DNA from: Arthrobacter sp. AFG7.2
GTDB taxonomy: Bacteria; Actinomycetota; Actinomycetes; Actinomycetales; Micrococcaceae
Length of the DNA: 64,000 bases
Direction of reading: 5' to 3'
Assembly: GCF_002892835.1 (NCBI RefSeq)
Contig: NZ_PJMB01000001.1
Span: 124,001-188,000 of the forward strand
Part shown: piece by piece, positions 9,108 to 19,327 of the stretch
Layout: each line of letters opens with the position of its first letter
How positions within the stretch are numbered: the first letter of the stretch is position 1
Notes under the pieces: generated by a model
Database searches by the model: none
The model's input: the letters and a program-made list of their open reading frames with translations, nothing else
Told to the model about the DNA's origin: nothing
Program-made: the position numbers and the translations under genes

Positions 9108-9136
9108 TTGACAAGGCTGCTGATAGTGTTTGCGAT
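9108..9136 (+). promoter_or_regulatory. Candidate promoter for the AI-2E transporter gene
   Basis: A consensus -35 TTGACA at 9108-9113 is followed after 17 bases by TGCGAT at 9131-9136, a weak -10. It lies 58 bases before the GTG start of the downstream gene. Sequence match only. Confidence 0.4.
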
Positions 9137-9193
9137 GATCATCACACCGGCCCGCGCAGGCGGCGCCATGTACGGAACAGGCCCCCAAAACCA

Positions 9194-10504
9194 GTGACTG
9201 ACAAGACGGACGCATCCTCCGCGGCACCAGAGAACCCGGGGGGTACGCAGCCGCCGGCAGCCGGTCCCCAGGGTCCTGCAGCTGCCCGCCGGAAGAGGCC
9301 CGCCGCGGCTGCTCTTGGGCTTCTGGTTCACCGCCTGCGCCAGCCCCTGCCGGGTGCCCAGCCACGGCTCCGGTTCGAGATGCCGCCGGACTACGCGCGC
9401 CAGAACGGGGAGGGCGGCAGCGAGGAGGGCGAAGTGCAGCCGCAGTTCGGCAGCCCCGGCCCCCGGATTTCGCCGCAGCATCCCCTGTACCTGGGTTTTA
9501 TGGGAACTGTCGGGGTTGGGCTTGCCCTGCTGGTCTACTGGATCGGTTCCAACACCACCCAGCTGCTGCTGTGGATCGTTGCAGCGCTGTTTATCGCGCT
9601 GGGACTCGAACCCGTGGTCGGCTGGCTGGAGGGCCGGAAAATCCCCCGCCCCGCCGGCATCCTGGTCTCCGTCACGGTTCTGGTGAGCGCCGTCGTCGGA
9701 TTTTTCGCCACCCTGATTCCCACCATCGTGGACCAGGTCACGGAGATCGTCCAGCAGGCACCGGAGTGGATCCGCGATTTTATCGATTCCGAATTCTTCC
9801 GCAGCCTGGACGACCAGTTCGGCGTCCGTGACCGCATCACCGAAGAGCTGGACAAGTTCGTGAACGACCCCGCTGCAATGGGCGGAATCTTTGGCGGCGT
9901 CGTCGGCTTTGGTTCCACCATTGCCAATGGGCTTTTCGGCACCCTGATTGTCCTGGTGCTAAGCCTGTACTTCCTGGCCGCGCTGCCTGCAATGAAGAAG
10001 TGGGGCTATCGTCTTGCCCCGCGGTCCAGACGGCACCGGGTGGAAGCTTTGTCCGAGGAGATCACCCGCTCCGTGGGCAACTACGTGATCGGCCAGGCAG
10101 TGGTTGCCCTCCTGAACGCCACCTTCGCCTTCATCGTGATGTCCATTGTGGGCATCCCCTTTGCCCTGCTGCTGGCGTTCGTCGTGGCGCTGCTCGCCTT
10201 CATTCCGCTGGTGGGCGGCATGATCGCGGGGATTGTGGTGCTGCTGGTGTCGCTCACGGAAGGCTGGCAGACGGCGGCCATCTACGGTATCTGCTACTTC
10301 TCCTACCTCCAGTTCGAGGCGTACTTCATCTCCCCCCGGATCATGCAGAAGGCTGTGGCGGTTCCGGGCGCCGTGGCTGTCATCTCTGTCATCGCCGGCG
10401 GCAGCCTGCTGGGCGTGCTCGGTGCACTGATCGCCATACCCACGGCGGCTGCCGTCCTGCTGCTGATCAGGGAAATCTACATCGTCCGCCAGGACCAGCA
10501 CTGA
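9194..10504 (+). CDS. AI-2E family transporter (UPF0118/PerM-like membrane protein)
   Basis: 436 residues. A disordered N-terminal tail of about 90 residues (Pro/Ala/Arg-rich) precedes about seven or eight membrane segments and the central VDQVTEIVQQAPEWIRDFI helix region typical of the family. The conserved C-terminal half (IPLVGGMIAGIVVLLVSL, then YLQFEAYFISPRIMQKAVAVP) is the family hallmark. Members export small molecules or act in ion exchange; the name does not prove AI-2 transport. Start is GTG at 9194. Confidence 0.9.
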   Translation: MTDKTDASSAAPENPGGTQPPAAGPQGPAAARRKRPAAAALGLLVHRLRQPLPGAQPRLRFEMPPDYARQNGEGGSEEGEVQPQFGSPGPRISPQHPLYLGFMGTVGVGLALLVYWIGSNTTQLLLWIVAALFIALGLEPVVGWLEGRKIPRPAGILVSVTVLVSAVVGFFATLIPTIVDQVTEIVQQAPEWIRDFIDSEFFRSLDDQFGVRDRITEELDKFVNDPAAMGGIFGGVVGFGSTIANGLFGTLIVLVLSLYFLAALPAMKKWGYRLAPRSRRHRVEALSEEITRSVGNYVIGQAVVALLNATFAFIVMSIVGIPFALLLAFVVALLAFIPLVGGMIAGIVVLLVSLTEGWQTAAIYGICYFSYLQFEAYFISPRIMQKAVAVPGAVAVISVIAGGSLLGVLGALIAIPTAAAVLLLIREIYIVRQDQH

Positions 10505-10539
10505 TCCACGGCGCCGGGCGGGCCCTTACGCCTTACGCC

Positions 10540-11340
10540 TTACGCTGAGGCGGTAGCCGCGGGTCCGTCCCACTCCTGCGGCAGCCCGTCCGCCCCTGAT
10601 CCTGCCTCGCTGACGTCATCAACGATCTCGTTAAGGACCCTGGCGGCGTACTTCTCGCCGACCCACAGGTGTTTGGCCCCGGCTACGCCCACGACCCGTG
10701 CCTGCGGAACCAGGCTGAAGCGGCCGGTTGCCTCATCGGGCTTGAGGTAGTCATCGTGCTCCGGCACAAGCACCGTGAGCGGCTTGCCTGACGCCGCCCA
10801 CTGCAGCAGGTCCTTGTCCGTCGCACGGTGCAGCGGGGGCGACAGGAGGATGGCTCCCTCGATCTGCGATGCCACCGGTTCCACGGCTCCATACATCAGC
10901 GCAAGTTCGGTACCGAAGGACCATCCCACCAGCCACCGGTTGGGCAGCCCGCGTTCCACTGCGAAGCGGACCGCTGCCTCCATGTCGTGGCGTTCCCCGA
11001 TCCCTTCGTCGAAGGCCCCGCTGCTGGTGCCGTGCGGGGATCCAGTTCCGCGCGTGTTGAACCGCAGCACGGCGATTCCGGCGAGCGCGGGCAGCCGGTA
11101 GGAGGCCTTGCGGTACACGTGCGAGTCCATGAATCCGCCGTGGGTTGGAAGCGGATGCAGGGTGATCAGCGTGGCATGCACGGGACCGCTTTCCGGCAAC
11201 GACAGCTCCGCCACCAGGGTGTGGCCGTCCTCCGTGTGCAGCTTCACGTTTTCGCGCCTGGCGGGCAACACTGTGGAGGCACGGATGGGAGTGGGGCCTG
11301 GGCCCTGGCGGAAATCGTACGACGGCGGATGGAAAGTCAT
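10540..11340 (-). CDS. Alpha/beta hydrolase
   Basis: 266 residues with the alpha/beta-hydrolase fold. HPLPTHGGFMDSHV is the oxyanion region, GWSFGTELAL gives the nucleophile serine elbow (G-W-S-F-G), VLVPEHDDYLKP has the acidic residue region and GAKHLWVG the catalytic histidine. It resembles the KANL3/Tex30 or dienelactone-hydrolase-like group of small cytosolic hydrolases. The ATG at 11340 begins MTFHPPSYDF; longer readings upstream are in sequence that belongs to the neighbouring gene. The substrate is unknown. Confidence 0.85.
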   Translation of the reverse strand: MTFHPPSYDFRQGPGPTPIRASTVLPARRENVKLHTEDGHTLVAELSLPESGPVHATLITLHPLPTHGGFMDSHVYRKASYRLPALAGIAVLRFNTRGTGSPHGTSSGAFDEGIGERHDMEAAVRFAVERGLPNRWLVGWSFGTELALMYGAVEPVASQIEGAILLSPPLHRATDKDLLQWAASGKPLTVLVPEHDDYLKPDEATGRFSLVPQARVVGVAGAKHLWVGEKYAARVLNEIVDDVSEAGSGADGLPQEWDGPAATASA

Positions 11341-11380
11341 GCCTGCCAGCTTAGCGACAGCGGGAGCAACTTTTCCCGCC

Positions 11381-11737
11381 TCAGCGGTAGCGGTAACTCC
11401 GTGACATCCAGCAGTTGGTGTGCCAGTGCCGACGCTCGGCCAGGCCGGCGGCAGCACCGAACAGGTGGTCGTCCTTCCACACCACCAGATGGGCCACACC
11501 GGGCAGCACCGCTGTGGAGCATTCGGGGCAGATATAGGTCTTTCCGGCGTTTTTGGCGGTGATGGACCGGACCATCCACTCGCCGTCCGGGGCGCTCTCC
11601 CGCCGGGCGATGCCGGCCCGTGCCCGCTCCAGGTCCAGCTCGGGGACGTCCCGGCTGCCCTTCCTCCCGGCACCGGCTTTTCCGGACACGGAACCCTTTC
11701 CTGACACGGGGCGGCGGGGTCGGTTGGAGCGGGGCAT
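11381..11737 (-). CDS. Small conserved actinobacterial protein next to nucS (Cys/His-rich)
   Basis: 118 residues. The basic N-terminus ([17 protein letters not shown]) is followed by a compact domain with CPEC, then [11 protein letters not shown], then HWHTNCW, an arrangement that could bind one zinc ion. Such proteins are common beside nucS in Actinobacteria and are often annotated ATP/GTP-binding without evidence; I see no Walker motif. It is divergent from nucS with 105 bases between the starts. Confidence 0.75.
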   Translation of the reverse strand: MPRSNRPRRPVSGKGSVSGKAGAGRKGSRDVPELDLERARAGIARRESAPDGEWMVRSITAKNAGKTYICPECSTAVLPGVAHLVVWKDDHLFGAAAGLAERRHWHTNCWMSRSYRYR

Positions 11738-11842
11738 GCATTCATTCTGCCCCAGCCGCCGGCCGGCTTCCTGCCCGGCGGCCCTCCCGGGAAGGGGCAT
11801 CCCCTTCTCCCTGGGTCTGCGGCAGGCGGTAGTCTGTACGGC

Positions 11843-12538
11843 GTGCGACTTGTCATAGCCCGATGCTCCGTTGATTACGTTGGCCGGCTTAAAGCCCATC
11901 TTCCACTCGCCACGAGGCTTCTGCTGGTAAAGGCCGACGGTTCCGTCCTGGTCCATTCCGACGGCGGTTCCTATAAGCCGCTCAACTGGATGAGCCCGCC
12001 GGCCACGCTTCGGGTTTCCTCCCCCGAGGACGTGGATCTTGAGCTGGGGGTGGTGGAGCAGTGGACCGTGCAGTCTGCCAAGACTGATGACAGGCTCATC
12101 ATCAACATCCATGAAAAACTCGATGAGACCTCCCACGATCTCGGCGTCGACCCCGGCCTGATCAAGGACGGCGTGGAAGCAGACCTGCAGCGGCTCCTGG
12201 CAGAGCAGATCGAAACTCTTGGCACCGGCTACTCGCTCATCCGCCGTGAATACTTCACTGCCATTGGCCCGGTGGATATTCTCGCCCGTGACGCGAATGG
12301 CGCCACTGTTGCCATCGAGTTGAAGCGGCGCGGCGATATTGATGGCGTCGAGCAATTAACGCGATACCTGGAATTGCTTAACCGTGACCCGCTGCTGGCC
12401 CCTGTCCGCGGTATTTTTGCCGCCCAGCAAATAAAGCCGCAAGCCAAGGTCCTCGCCAACGACCGCGGGATCGACTGCATTACCTTGGACTACGATGCGA
12501 TGCGCGGCGTTGACGACAGTGAATCCCGCCTTTTCTGA
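11843..12538 (+). CDS. nucS: Endonuclease NucS/EndoMS (non-canonical mismatch repair)
   Basis: 231 residues. NucS cleaves double-stranded DNA at mismatches and replaces MutS/MutL in most Actinobacteria. The N-terminal DNA-binding domain begins [21 protein letters not shown]. The RecB-like nuclease centre is visible as Asp145 (GPVDIL), Glu159 and Lys161 (AIELK), the D-ExK triad. The C-terminus ends SRLF, the kind of hydrophobic tail that binds the sliding clamp in NucS proteins. Start is GTG. Its place downstream of the atp region matches M. tuberculosis (Rv1321). Confidence 0.96.
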   Translation: MRLVIARCSVDYVGRLKAHLPLATRLLLVKADGSVLVHSDGGSYKPLNWMSPPATLRVSSPEDVDLELGVVEQWTVQSAKTDDRLIINIHEKLDETSHDLGVDPGLIKDGVEADLQRLLAEQIETLGTGYSLIRREYFTAIGPVDILARDANGATVAIELKRRGDIDGVEQLTRYLELLNRDPLLAPVRGIFAAQQIKPQAKVLANDRGIDCITLDYDAMRGVDDSESRLF

Positions 12539-12631
12539 CTGCGGCCCTGCTCCGTTTCCCCTGCATAAGCTCCTGACATGCGCATTAACCTCCTTTTTGC
12601 CCAAAATTTGTCCGTTTTGAAGGCCAAACCG

Positions 12632-12660
12632 TTGACCTGCGGGAACGGGCATGAAATTCT
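12632..12660 (+). promoter_or_regulatory. Candidate cspA promoter
   Basis: TTGACC (12632-12637) and AATTCT (12655-12660) are 17 bases apart. If used, transcription would start near 12667, giving an untranslated leader of about 165 bases, a length known for cold-shock mRNAs. Pattern match only. Confidence 0.4.
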
Positions 12661-12690
12661 TGTCTCAGTCTTTGTGTAGGTGTTTTTCAT

Positions 12691-12712
12691 GCTCGCAAGA
12701 CATGTTGCGAGC
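12691..12712 (+). promoter_or_regulatory. Stem-loop in the cspA leader
   Basis: Perfect 8-base stem (GCTCGCAA/TTGCGAGC) with a six-base loop (GACATG), about 120 bases before the cspA start. It lies in a gene-free stretch (12539-12832), so it would sit early in the cspA mRNA leader. Leaders of csp genes are known to fold and act as temperature sensors in other bacteria; here that is inference. Confidence 0.55.
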
Positions 12713-12832
12713 GCGAAGCTCCTGCACCGCCGGTTCCTTTCCCGGACGGCGAACCAGGATTCTTCTCGCGGAGTGACCAAGGCCGGCACGAGGTGTGCCG
12801 ATCTTAAAAAGTTCCATAATGAGGAGAAATAC

Positions 12833-13036
12833 ATGGCACAGGGAACCGTCAAGTGGTTCAACGCTGAAAAGGGCTTCGGCTTCATTACCCCGGATGATTC
12901 GGACGGGGACGTCTTCGTCCACTACTCCGAAATCCAGACCGGTGGCTTCAAGACCCTCGATGAGAACCAGCGCGTTCAGTTCGAGATCGGCCAGGGCGCC
13001 AAGGGTCCGCAGGCTACCGGCGTAACGCTGGTCTAG
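12833..13036 (+). CDS. cspA: Cold-shock protein (CspA family)
   Basis: 67 residues, one cold-shock domain. RNP1 (KGFGFIT) and RNP2 (VFVHYSEI) are intact, the usual single-stranded nucleic-acid binding surface. It acts as an RNA chaperone in the cytosol. The ATG at 12833 has GAGGAG seven bases upstream. The frame stays open upstream into the leader, but that portion has no similarity to the family. It has its own leader and a strong terminator, so it is probably monocistronic. Confidence 0.96.
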   Translation: MAQGTVKWFNAEKGFGFITPDDSDGDVFVHYSEIQTGGFKTLDENQRVQFEIGQGAKGPQATGVTLV

Positions 13037-13073
13037 TCCCCGCCTGCCAGCCGCACTGCGGCGGCAGCAAAAC

Positions 13074-13105
13074 GATGGTCCCCGGCACATGTGCCGGGGA
13101 CCATC
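13074..13105. terminator. Perfect 32-base palindrome, likely bidirectional terminator
   Basis: The two 16-base halves are exact reverse complements (GATGGTCCCCGGCACA and its complement), with AAAAC before and GCTTT after. It separates the convergent cspA and DUF2156 genes and can terminate both. Confidence 0.85.
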
Positions 13106-13161
13106 GCTTTAACCTCTGCGTTCACAGACGGGCAAGGCACGCCGCGGCCGCGCGCCGGCAA

Positions 13162-15747
13162 TCACTTAACCAGGTTGCGTACCAGCCGGGCACCCTGCGG
13201 CAGCGAAAGCCCGGGGAGGTAGGCGCGGGTCAGGGCACGGCCAATGGCCGGCAGGTGCAACGGGTCCTGGTAGTACAGGTAAAGCGCCCGGTACTCGGGC
13301 TTGAACCTGGACTTGAACGCCGCCAGGGACCTGAATCCGTAGACAGGTTCGAGGGCATGCCCCACCAGGTCCAGGATCTTCACCAGGTTCTCCGGTCCTG
13401 ACCGGTCAGCATCCCCGCCATCCTGGTCTTCACCCGCCATTCCATGCGTCTGGCGTCCTGGCTGGTCGCCGGGCGCCCGCGCAAGCGGAGACCCGGACAG
13501 GGAAATGACCTCCACTGAGTCGCGCAACTCCAGCACCGCAGAAGCAATCAGGAACTCCATCACTCCTGGAAAGCCCTCGGCGCCCCGGCGCATGACGTCC
13601 AGCGTCCTGCTGACCAGCCTTCCGCCGTCGTACACCGGAAGCCAGCTGGTCACCCCGTGAACCGTTCCCTTGCCATCCACCGCCAGGCAGCACAGCACCT
13701 CCTCGTCCTCAAGCTCATCCACACCGCCCAGGGTGAAGCCCATCTCAGGGACGGATTTTCCTGCTGCCCATTCTTCGGAAACCTCGCTCAGTCTGGACTT
13801 CAGTGAGGCGGGCAGCGAGTGGTATGGCCCCCAGACGGCCTCCACTCCCAGCTTGGCGGCCCGGTTCAGCGCCGTCCTGACGTTCTGCCATTCCTTTCCC
13901 TTGAACTCGAGTTCACGCACCGGCAGGCGTGTTTCCTGGGCAACGGCAACCCGGGAAAACCCCCGCTCCTGCAGCGCAGGCCATACAGCGTCGTCGCACG
14001 AGTACAGCGCGGGTATCAGTGCATGGCCGGCGCAGTAGGCCAGGAAGTCCTCCGTGACGTGCTGCTGGTTTTCCGCGGGTCCGAAGGCGCCGCCGAGCGT
14101 CAGCGCAACACTCCCATGCTGCTGGAAGGCCATTCCACCCTTGCCGTCCCGGCTGAACCAATAGGTGTTGGGCTCCCACAGGGTCATCCAGGAGAGCGGA
14201 CCGCCCCCTTGGCGCACGAGCCCCCGCGCCCTGTCCCTGTCCCTGGTACCGGAGTCAGTGCTGTGGGGCTTTCGCAGCAGTACCCACCACACCGCCGCCA
14301 GTGAAGTGATCCAGAAAACCGGTCCCGACACGGCAAAAAGCACGGCTTCCAGAACGTTGCGCTCAGCGAAAACCTGGTGATAGTGCTGCGGGATGGGAAC
14401 CGGCACATATTGCCGGGCAAGCTCCGCAAGCAGGCCCAGCAGGCCCCCGTCGCGGGCAGGTCCGCCTGACCATAGCCACACCAGGGCATACGTGGCCGCG
14501 AGGGCAAGCCAGGATCCTCCAGCCACCAGGGCAAGCACCCGGCGGGCGGAGGGGGCCGTCTGCACCCGGAACTGCCGCCGGTTGAGCCAGAGGACCAACG
14601 CCAGCAGCAACGGCACCACCACAAGCGGAAGCCCGTGCACAAACGCTGAGCCCATGGGCGCCGGCTGCGGAACCAGGCCGCGCGAGGGAAGCAGTGCGAA
14701 GAGGGCCAGGTACACGGCAGCCAGCGCCGTGACGGCCAGGTGGACCGCTATGGCAATGTTCAGGGCAAGGCGCCGGCCGCGGCGCATGCCATCCGCGCAG
14801 ATGAGCAGCAGAACCACGGGAACTACGGCCAAAGCAAGTCCGAATGGACCGGCGAAGCCCGCCTGGCCGGCTTCAAGGCAGGAGGCCTCCACTGTGGCGC
14901 CGCAGTCGAGCGCCAGCTGCCCGAGGGTGGGGACCGGGTTGAGGAGCACATCGCGCAGGAGGGCCAGCGGTCCTGTGGGAGCCCGGGTGATTCCCGTCAG
15001 GATGGGCCCGATGGCAAAAACGGCCACCGTGAGGGCCAGGAGGTTCCTGGTTTCGCGGCCCGTTGAGCGGTGCCGGTGCAGATGGCCCTCGTCCCCCTGG
15101 ATCCACCATCCCGCCGCCAGCCCCAGCACTGCTCCCAGCAGTCCAATAACTGTTTCCGCGTGCCCCACATACAGGACCAGCAGGAGCGAAACGGAGAGCA
15201 CTGCCGTCCGCAGCCGGCGCTGCCACAGCACCGGAAGGTGCGCGCTGGCTGCGAGCCCGGCCGTCAGCAGGGCGGCGTACGGCCCAATCAGGACATCGTC
15301 CGCCATCCGGTCCAGCCAGCCATCCCCCACGTATCCTGCAATCTGCGTCACCAGGAGGAACAGCGTAACGGCGGCGAACTGGCCGCAGAACAGGAGCGCC
15401 GCCGCCGCGCGCGTTCCCAGCCTGCGCTCGGCCAATCCCAGCAGAAGCACGATCATCAGGGCTGCCGCCGCATAGGCCAGCGGATTCGTGGCAAAGAACA
15501 GGCTGGTAAAAAGCGACCACCAGTTGCCGTTCCGCAGGCCGGGTCCACTGACCCCGGCGAACCCCAGCAGGTCCTGCGGAGGCCCTGCCGCAAAGCTCCC
15601 TGTTACTGCTCCCGCTGACAGGAAAACAGCGAGCACGGTCAACGTAAAGGGGCATGACTTCAGGGCTCCCCCCGCGTCCTTGAGGGCGGGCTTCATCACC
15701 GTGGACCAGGCCAGCGCAGCAGGCCGGACCTGCCTTTCGGAACTCAC
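13162..15747 (-). CDS. MprF-like membrane protein with DUF2156 aminoacyl-phosphatidylglycerol synthase domain
   Basis: 861 residues. About the first 560 hold many membrane segments; the first block (NWWSLFTSLFFATNPLAYAAAAL) looks rhomboid-like but I see no catalytic Ser/His pair. The last 300 residues form a DUF2156 domain, with double GNAT fold, as in MprF: NTYWFSRDGKGGMAFQQHG at its start and YGFRSLAAFKSRFKPEY near its end. Such enzymes transfer an amino acid from tRNA to phosphatidylglycerol, changing surface charge. GTG at 15747 overlaps the stop of the upstream esterase by four bases (GTGA). The amino acid used is not determinable here. Confidence 0.85.
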   Translation of the reverse strand: MSSERQVRPAALAWSTVMKPALKDAGGALKSCPFTLTVLAVFLSAGAVTGSFAAGPPQDLLGFAGVSGPGLRNGNWWSLFTSLFFATNPLAYAAAALMIVLLLGLAERRLGTRAAAALLFCGQFAAVTLFLLVTQIAGYVGDGWLDRMADDVLIGPYAALLTAGLAASAHLPVLWQRRLRTAVLSVSLLLVLYVGHAETVIGLLGAVLGLAAGWWIQGDEGHLHRHRSTGRETRNLLALTVAVFAIGPILTGITRAPTGPLALLRDVLLNPVPTLGQLALDCGATVEASCLEAGQAGFAGPFGLALAVVPVVLLLICADGMRRGRRLALNIAIAVHLAVTALAAVYLALFALLPSRGLVPQPAPMGSAFVHGLPLVVVPLLLALVLWLNRRQFRVQTAPSARRVLALVAGGSWLALAATYALVWLWSGGPARDGGLLGLLAELARQYVPVPIPQHYHQVFAERNVLEAVLFAVSGPVFWITSLAAVWWVLLRKPHSTDSGTRDRDRARGLVRQGGGPLSWMTLWEPNTYWFSRDGKGGMAFQQHGSVALTLGGAFGPAENQQHVTEDFLAYCAGHALIPALYSCDDAVWPALQERGFSRVAVAQETRLPVRELEFKGKEWQNVRTALNRAAKLGVEAVWGPYHSLPASLKSRLSEVSEEWAAGKSVPEMGFTLGGVDELEDEEVLCCLAVDGKGTVHGVTSWLPVYDGGRLVSRTLDVMRRGAEGFPGVMEFLIASAVLELRDSVEVISLSGSPLARAPGDQPGRQTHGMAGEDQDGGDADRSGPENLVKILDLVGHALEPVYGFRSLAAFKSRFKPEYRALYLYYQDPLHLPAIGRALTRAYLPGLSLPQGARLVRNLVK

Positions 15748-17054
15748 CCGGTCAACCCCCACCGTGCGGCGAGGAAGTCCAGGGCGTCGGCGATCCGCTT
15801 GGACGAGGTATCCCACGAATGCCCCGTGCCCTCCACCTCGTGGGCGTGCACCGTGAAGCCGGCAGCCTTTGCTGCTGCTGCCACGGTTCGCAGATACGCG
15901 ACGAACTCGGGGTCGTCCTGCCCGGCGGTGAGGTACAGTCCACTGCCGTCGAAGCGCTCCTGCTCCATCATGACAAGGGGGGTCTGCCGGATGAAGGCCT
16001 CAGGGTCCCCCGGGAACGATGCCTCGATGGTTTTATCGCGTTCCTTGGCAATCGCCGGTTCCGCTTCCCCGGAAAAGGACAGGGCCGCGGGGAACAGGTG
16101 CGGGTGCCTGGTTGCCATTTGCAGGGCACACGTGCCGCCAAAGGAGAATCCGCCGGCTGCCCAGCTGCTGTGGTCGGTGTCGACGGCGAGGGTGGACTTG
16201 ATCCATTGCGGGACGTCCCGGGAAAGATAGGTATCCGCACGGGCGATCCTGCTGTCCATGCACATGGTGTTTGCGGACTGCGATCCGTTGGGATCAGGCA
16301 CCACCACAACGGGCGCCACTCCCCGGTGCGATGCAGCGAAGGAGTCCATATGTGACTGCAGGGATCCCCCGGTCAGCCAGTCCGCGGGGCCCCCTGGCTG
16401 TCCCGCCATCAGCATCAGCACCGGCAGGGCCGGACGGTTTGCGGCGAAGTAGGCGGGCGGGAGGTAAATGTAGGCTTCCCGGGCGTCCATTCCGGATGCC
16501 CCGCCCGGAATGACGGACTTTCGGAGCACTCCCCCGGACGGGATCTCCCCTTGCGGTGTCCATCCCTGGAGGGCGGCGCCGTCTGGCTCCCCTGGCTGCC
16601 GCATCAGCTCCTGCTCCAGCGCAGGGATCCGTGCTACGGCAGTGCCAAAGAGGTCACTGACCGTGCGGTTGAGGCCGAAGTAGGCGTTGATCTGCACTGC
16701 CGAGAGGGCGGCAACCAGAAGGACCGCCGCGAGGCCGGTGGCACGGCTGCGCCAGCCGCTGCGCGGCACCCGCAGGAGGAGAAGGAAGGTGGCGGCCACT
16801 CCGGGAACAACCCAGAGCAGCACGGTATCCGGAATGTTTTCGGGGAAAAGGGAGAAGACGTTGATGAGGGCCCAGTGGACAGTCCACACGACGGCGAACG
16901 CCGCAGCCGCTGCTGCCAACAGCTGGAACAGCCAGCGCCTCGGGCCGGTACGGGAAGGGCGCGCCAGGAGATAGGCTGCGCCCGCCACGCCCAGGACGAG
17001 GGAAACCCAGTACAACGGCCCGTCCATCAGCCGGACGTCGAAAAGCCAGTCCAC
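15744..17054 (-). CDS. Membrane-anchored esterase (possible aminoacyl-PG hydrolase)
   Basis: 436 residues. Four N-terminal membrane segments in the first 140 residues are followed by an extracytoplasmic esterase-D-like alpha/beta hydrolase: LPVLMLMAGQPGG (oxyanion region), GGFSFGGTCAL (nucleophile serine), and GTGHSWDTSSKR (catalytic histidine). Start is GTG. It is translationally coupled to the DUF2156 synthase. In Corynebacterium and Enterococcus, an alanyl-phosphatidylglycerol synthase is paired with a hydrolase that removes the amino acid; the pairing here suggests the same role by inference. Confidence 0.85.
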   Translation of the reverse strand: MDWLFDVRLMDGPLYWVSLVLGVAGAAYLLARPSRTGPRRWLFQLLAAAAAAFAVVWTVHWALINVFSLFPENIPDTVLLWVVPGVAATFLLLLRVPRSGWRSRATGLAAVLLVAALSAVQINAYFGLNRTVSDLFGTAVARIPALEQELMRQPGEPDGAALQGWTPQGEIPSGGVLRKSVIPGGASGMDAREAYIYLPPAYFAANRPALPVLMLMAGQPGGPADWLTGGSLQSHMDSFAASHRGVAPVVVVPDPNGSQSANTMCMDSRIARADTYLSRDVPQWIKSTLAVDTDHSSWAAGGFSFGGTCALQMATRHPHLFPAALSFSGEAEPAIAKERDKTIEASFPGDPEAFIRQTPLVMMEQERFDGSGLYLTAGQDDPEFVAYLRTVAAAAKAAGFTVHAHEVEGTGHSWDTSSKRIADALDFLAARWGLTG

Positions 17055-17060
17055 GTTGGG

Positions 17061-17492
17061 CTAGCGCCAGGTGCCTACGCCGATGACCGGTCCGGCCTCC
17101 AGCCAGGAGGAAAGGCCTGTGTAGGCGTCAAACTTCATGGCAAGGCGGAGGTCCTTGCCTTCATACCGCAGTTCAACAATGACGACGTCGGGTTGGACTT
17201 TGACGGCCTCGGCCTCAGTGGGCTTTCGGCGGCCAAGCAGTTCCAGGGAATGCCGCTTGAACTTGTGCTTGGGACGGACGCTTAAAGACAGCAGGCGGAA
17301 CCACTCAAGGTCGTTGTCCTGATAACGACAAACCCCCATCTGCCAGCTGTTTCCAGCCATGCAAATGGAGGCGTCCACCGTGCCGAGGGCACGCCGCAGA
17401 TTGAAGCGGCGCACCCCCGAAAGGCACAGTGCAAAAACCAGCAATCCAAAGGCGATTGCCATGGCGATGAACGGAATACTTGGTGCGTCCAT
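17061..17492 (-). CDS. DUF2550 family protein
   Basis: 143 residues with one N-terminal membrane segment (IPFIAMAIAFGLLVFALCL) and a soluble domain containing WQMGVCRYQDNDLEWFRLLSLS and the basic stretch RPKHKFKRHSLELLGRRKP. It matches DUF2550, which follows atpC in Actinobacteria, including M. tuberculosis (Rv1312). Function is not established. It begins 10 bases after the atpC stop, so it is cotranscribed with the ATP synthase genes. Confidence 0.9.
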   Translation of the reverse strand: MDAPSIPFIAMAIAFGLLVFALCLSGVRRFNLRRALGTVDASICMAGNSWQMGVCRYQDNDLEWFRLLSLSVRPKHKFKRHSLELLGRRKPTEAEAVKVQPDVVIVELRYEGKDLRLAMKFDAYTGLSSWLEAGPVIGVGTWR

Positions 17493-17502
17493 CAAAGTGA
17501 TG

Positions 17503-17787
17503 CTAGCGGATCCCAGCGGTAGCCGAGCCGCCCAGCTGGGCGTTGTCAGCAACAATGACCACGCGGTTGTTGTCCACGGAGAAGAATCCGCCGTCAACGT
17601 CTACCGCAATACGGTCTCCCGAAACCGGCTGGATCGCCAGTTCACCTTCGGCCAGGATCGCCAGCAGGGGCGAGTGGCCGGGCAGGATTCCGATTTCACC
17701 ATCGCTGGTGCGGGCCTTGACCATCTTGGCCGCTCCGGACCACACAAAGTGGTCCGCTGCGACAATCTCAACCTCAAGCTCAGCCAT
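17503..17787 (-). CDS. atpC: ATP synthase F1 subunit epsilon
   Basis: 94 residues, shorter than the about 130 of E. coli because the C-terminal inhibitory two-helix domain is largely missing, as is usual in Actinobacteria. The beta-sandwich domain is recognised by MAELEVEIVAADHFVW, GEIGILPGHSPLLAIL and VDGGFFSVDNNRVVIVAD. It starts just after the atpD stop (one base apart). Part of the central stalk, linking gamma to the c-ring. Confidence 0.95.
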   Translation of the reverse strand: MAELEVEIVAADHFVWSGAAKMVKARTSDGEIGILPGHSPLLAILAEGELAIQPVSGDRIAVDVDGGFFSVDNNRVVIVADNAQLGGSATAGIR

Positions 17788-17788
17788 A

Positions 17789-19327
<1,539 letters not shown>

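Noticed and set aside
12680-12832. Upstream in-frame extension of cspA to 118 residues
   Set aside because: The added residues have no similarity to cold-shock proteins, and the region contains a leader stem-loop. The ATG at 12833 has a good GAGGAG site.
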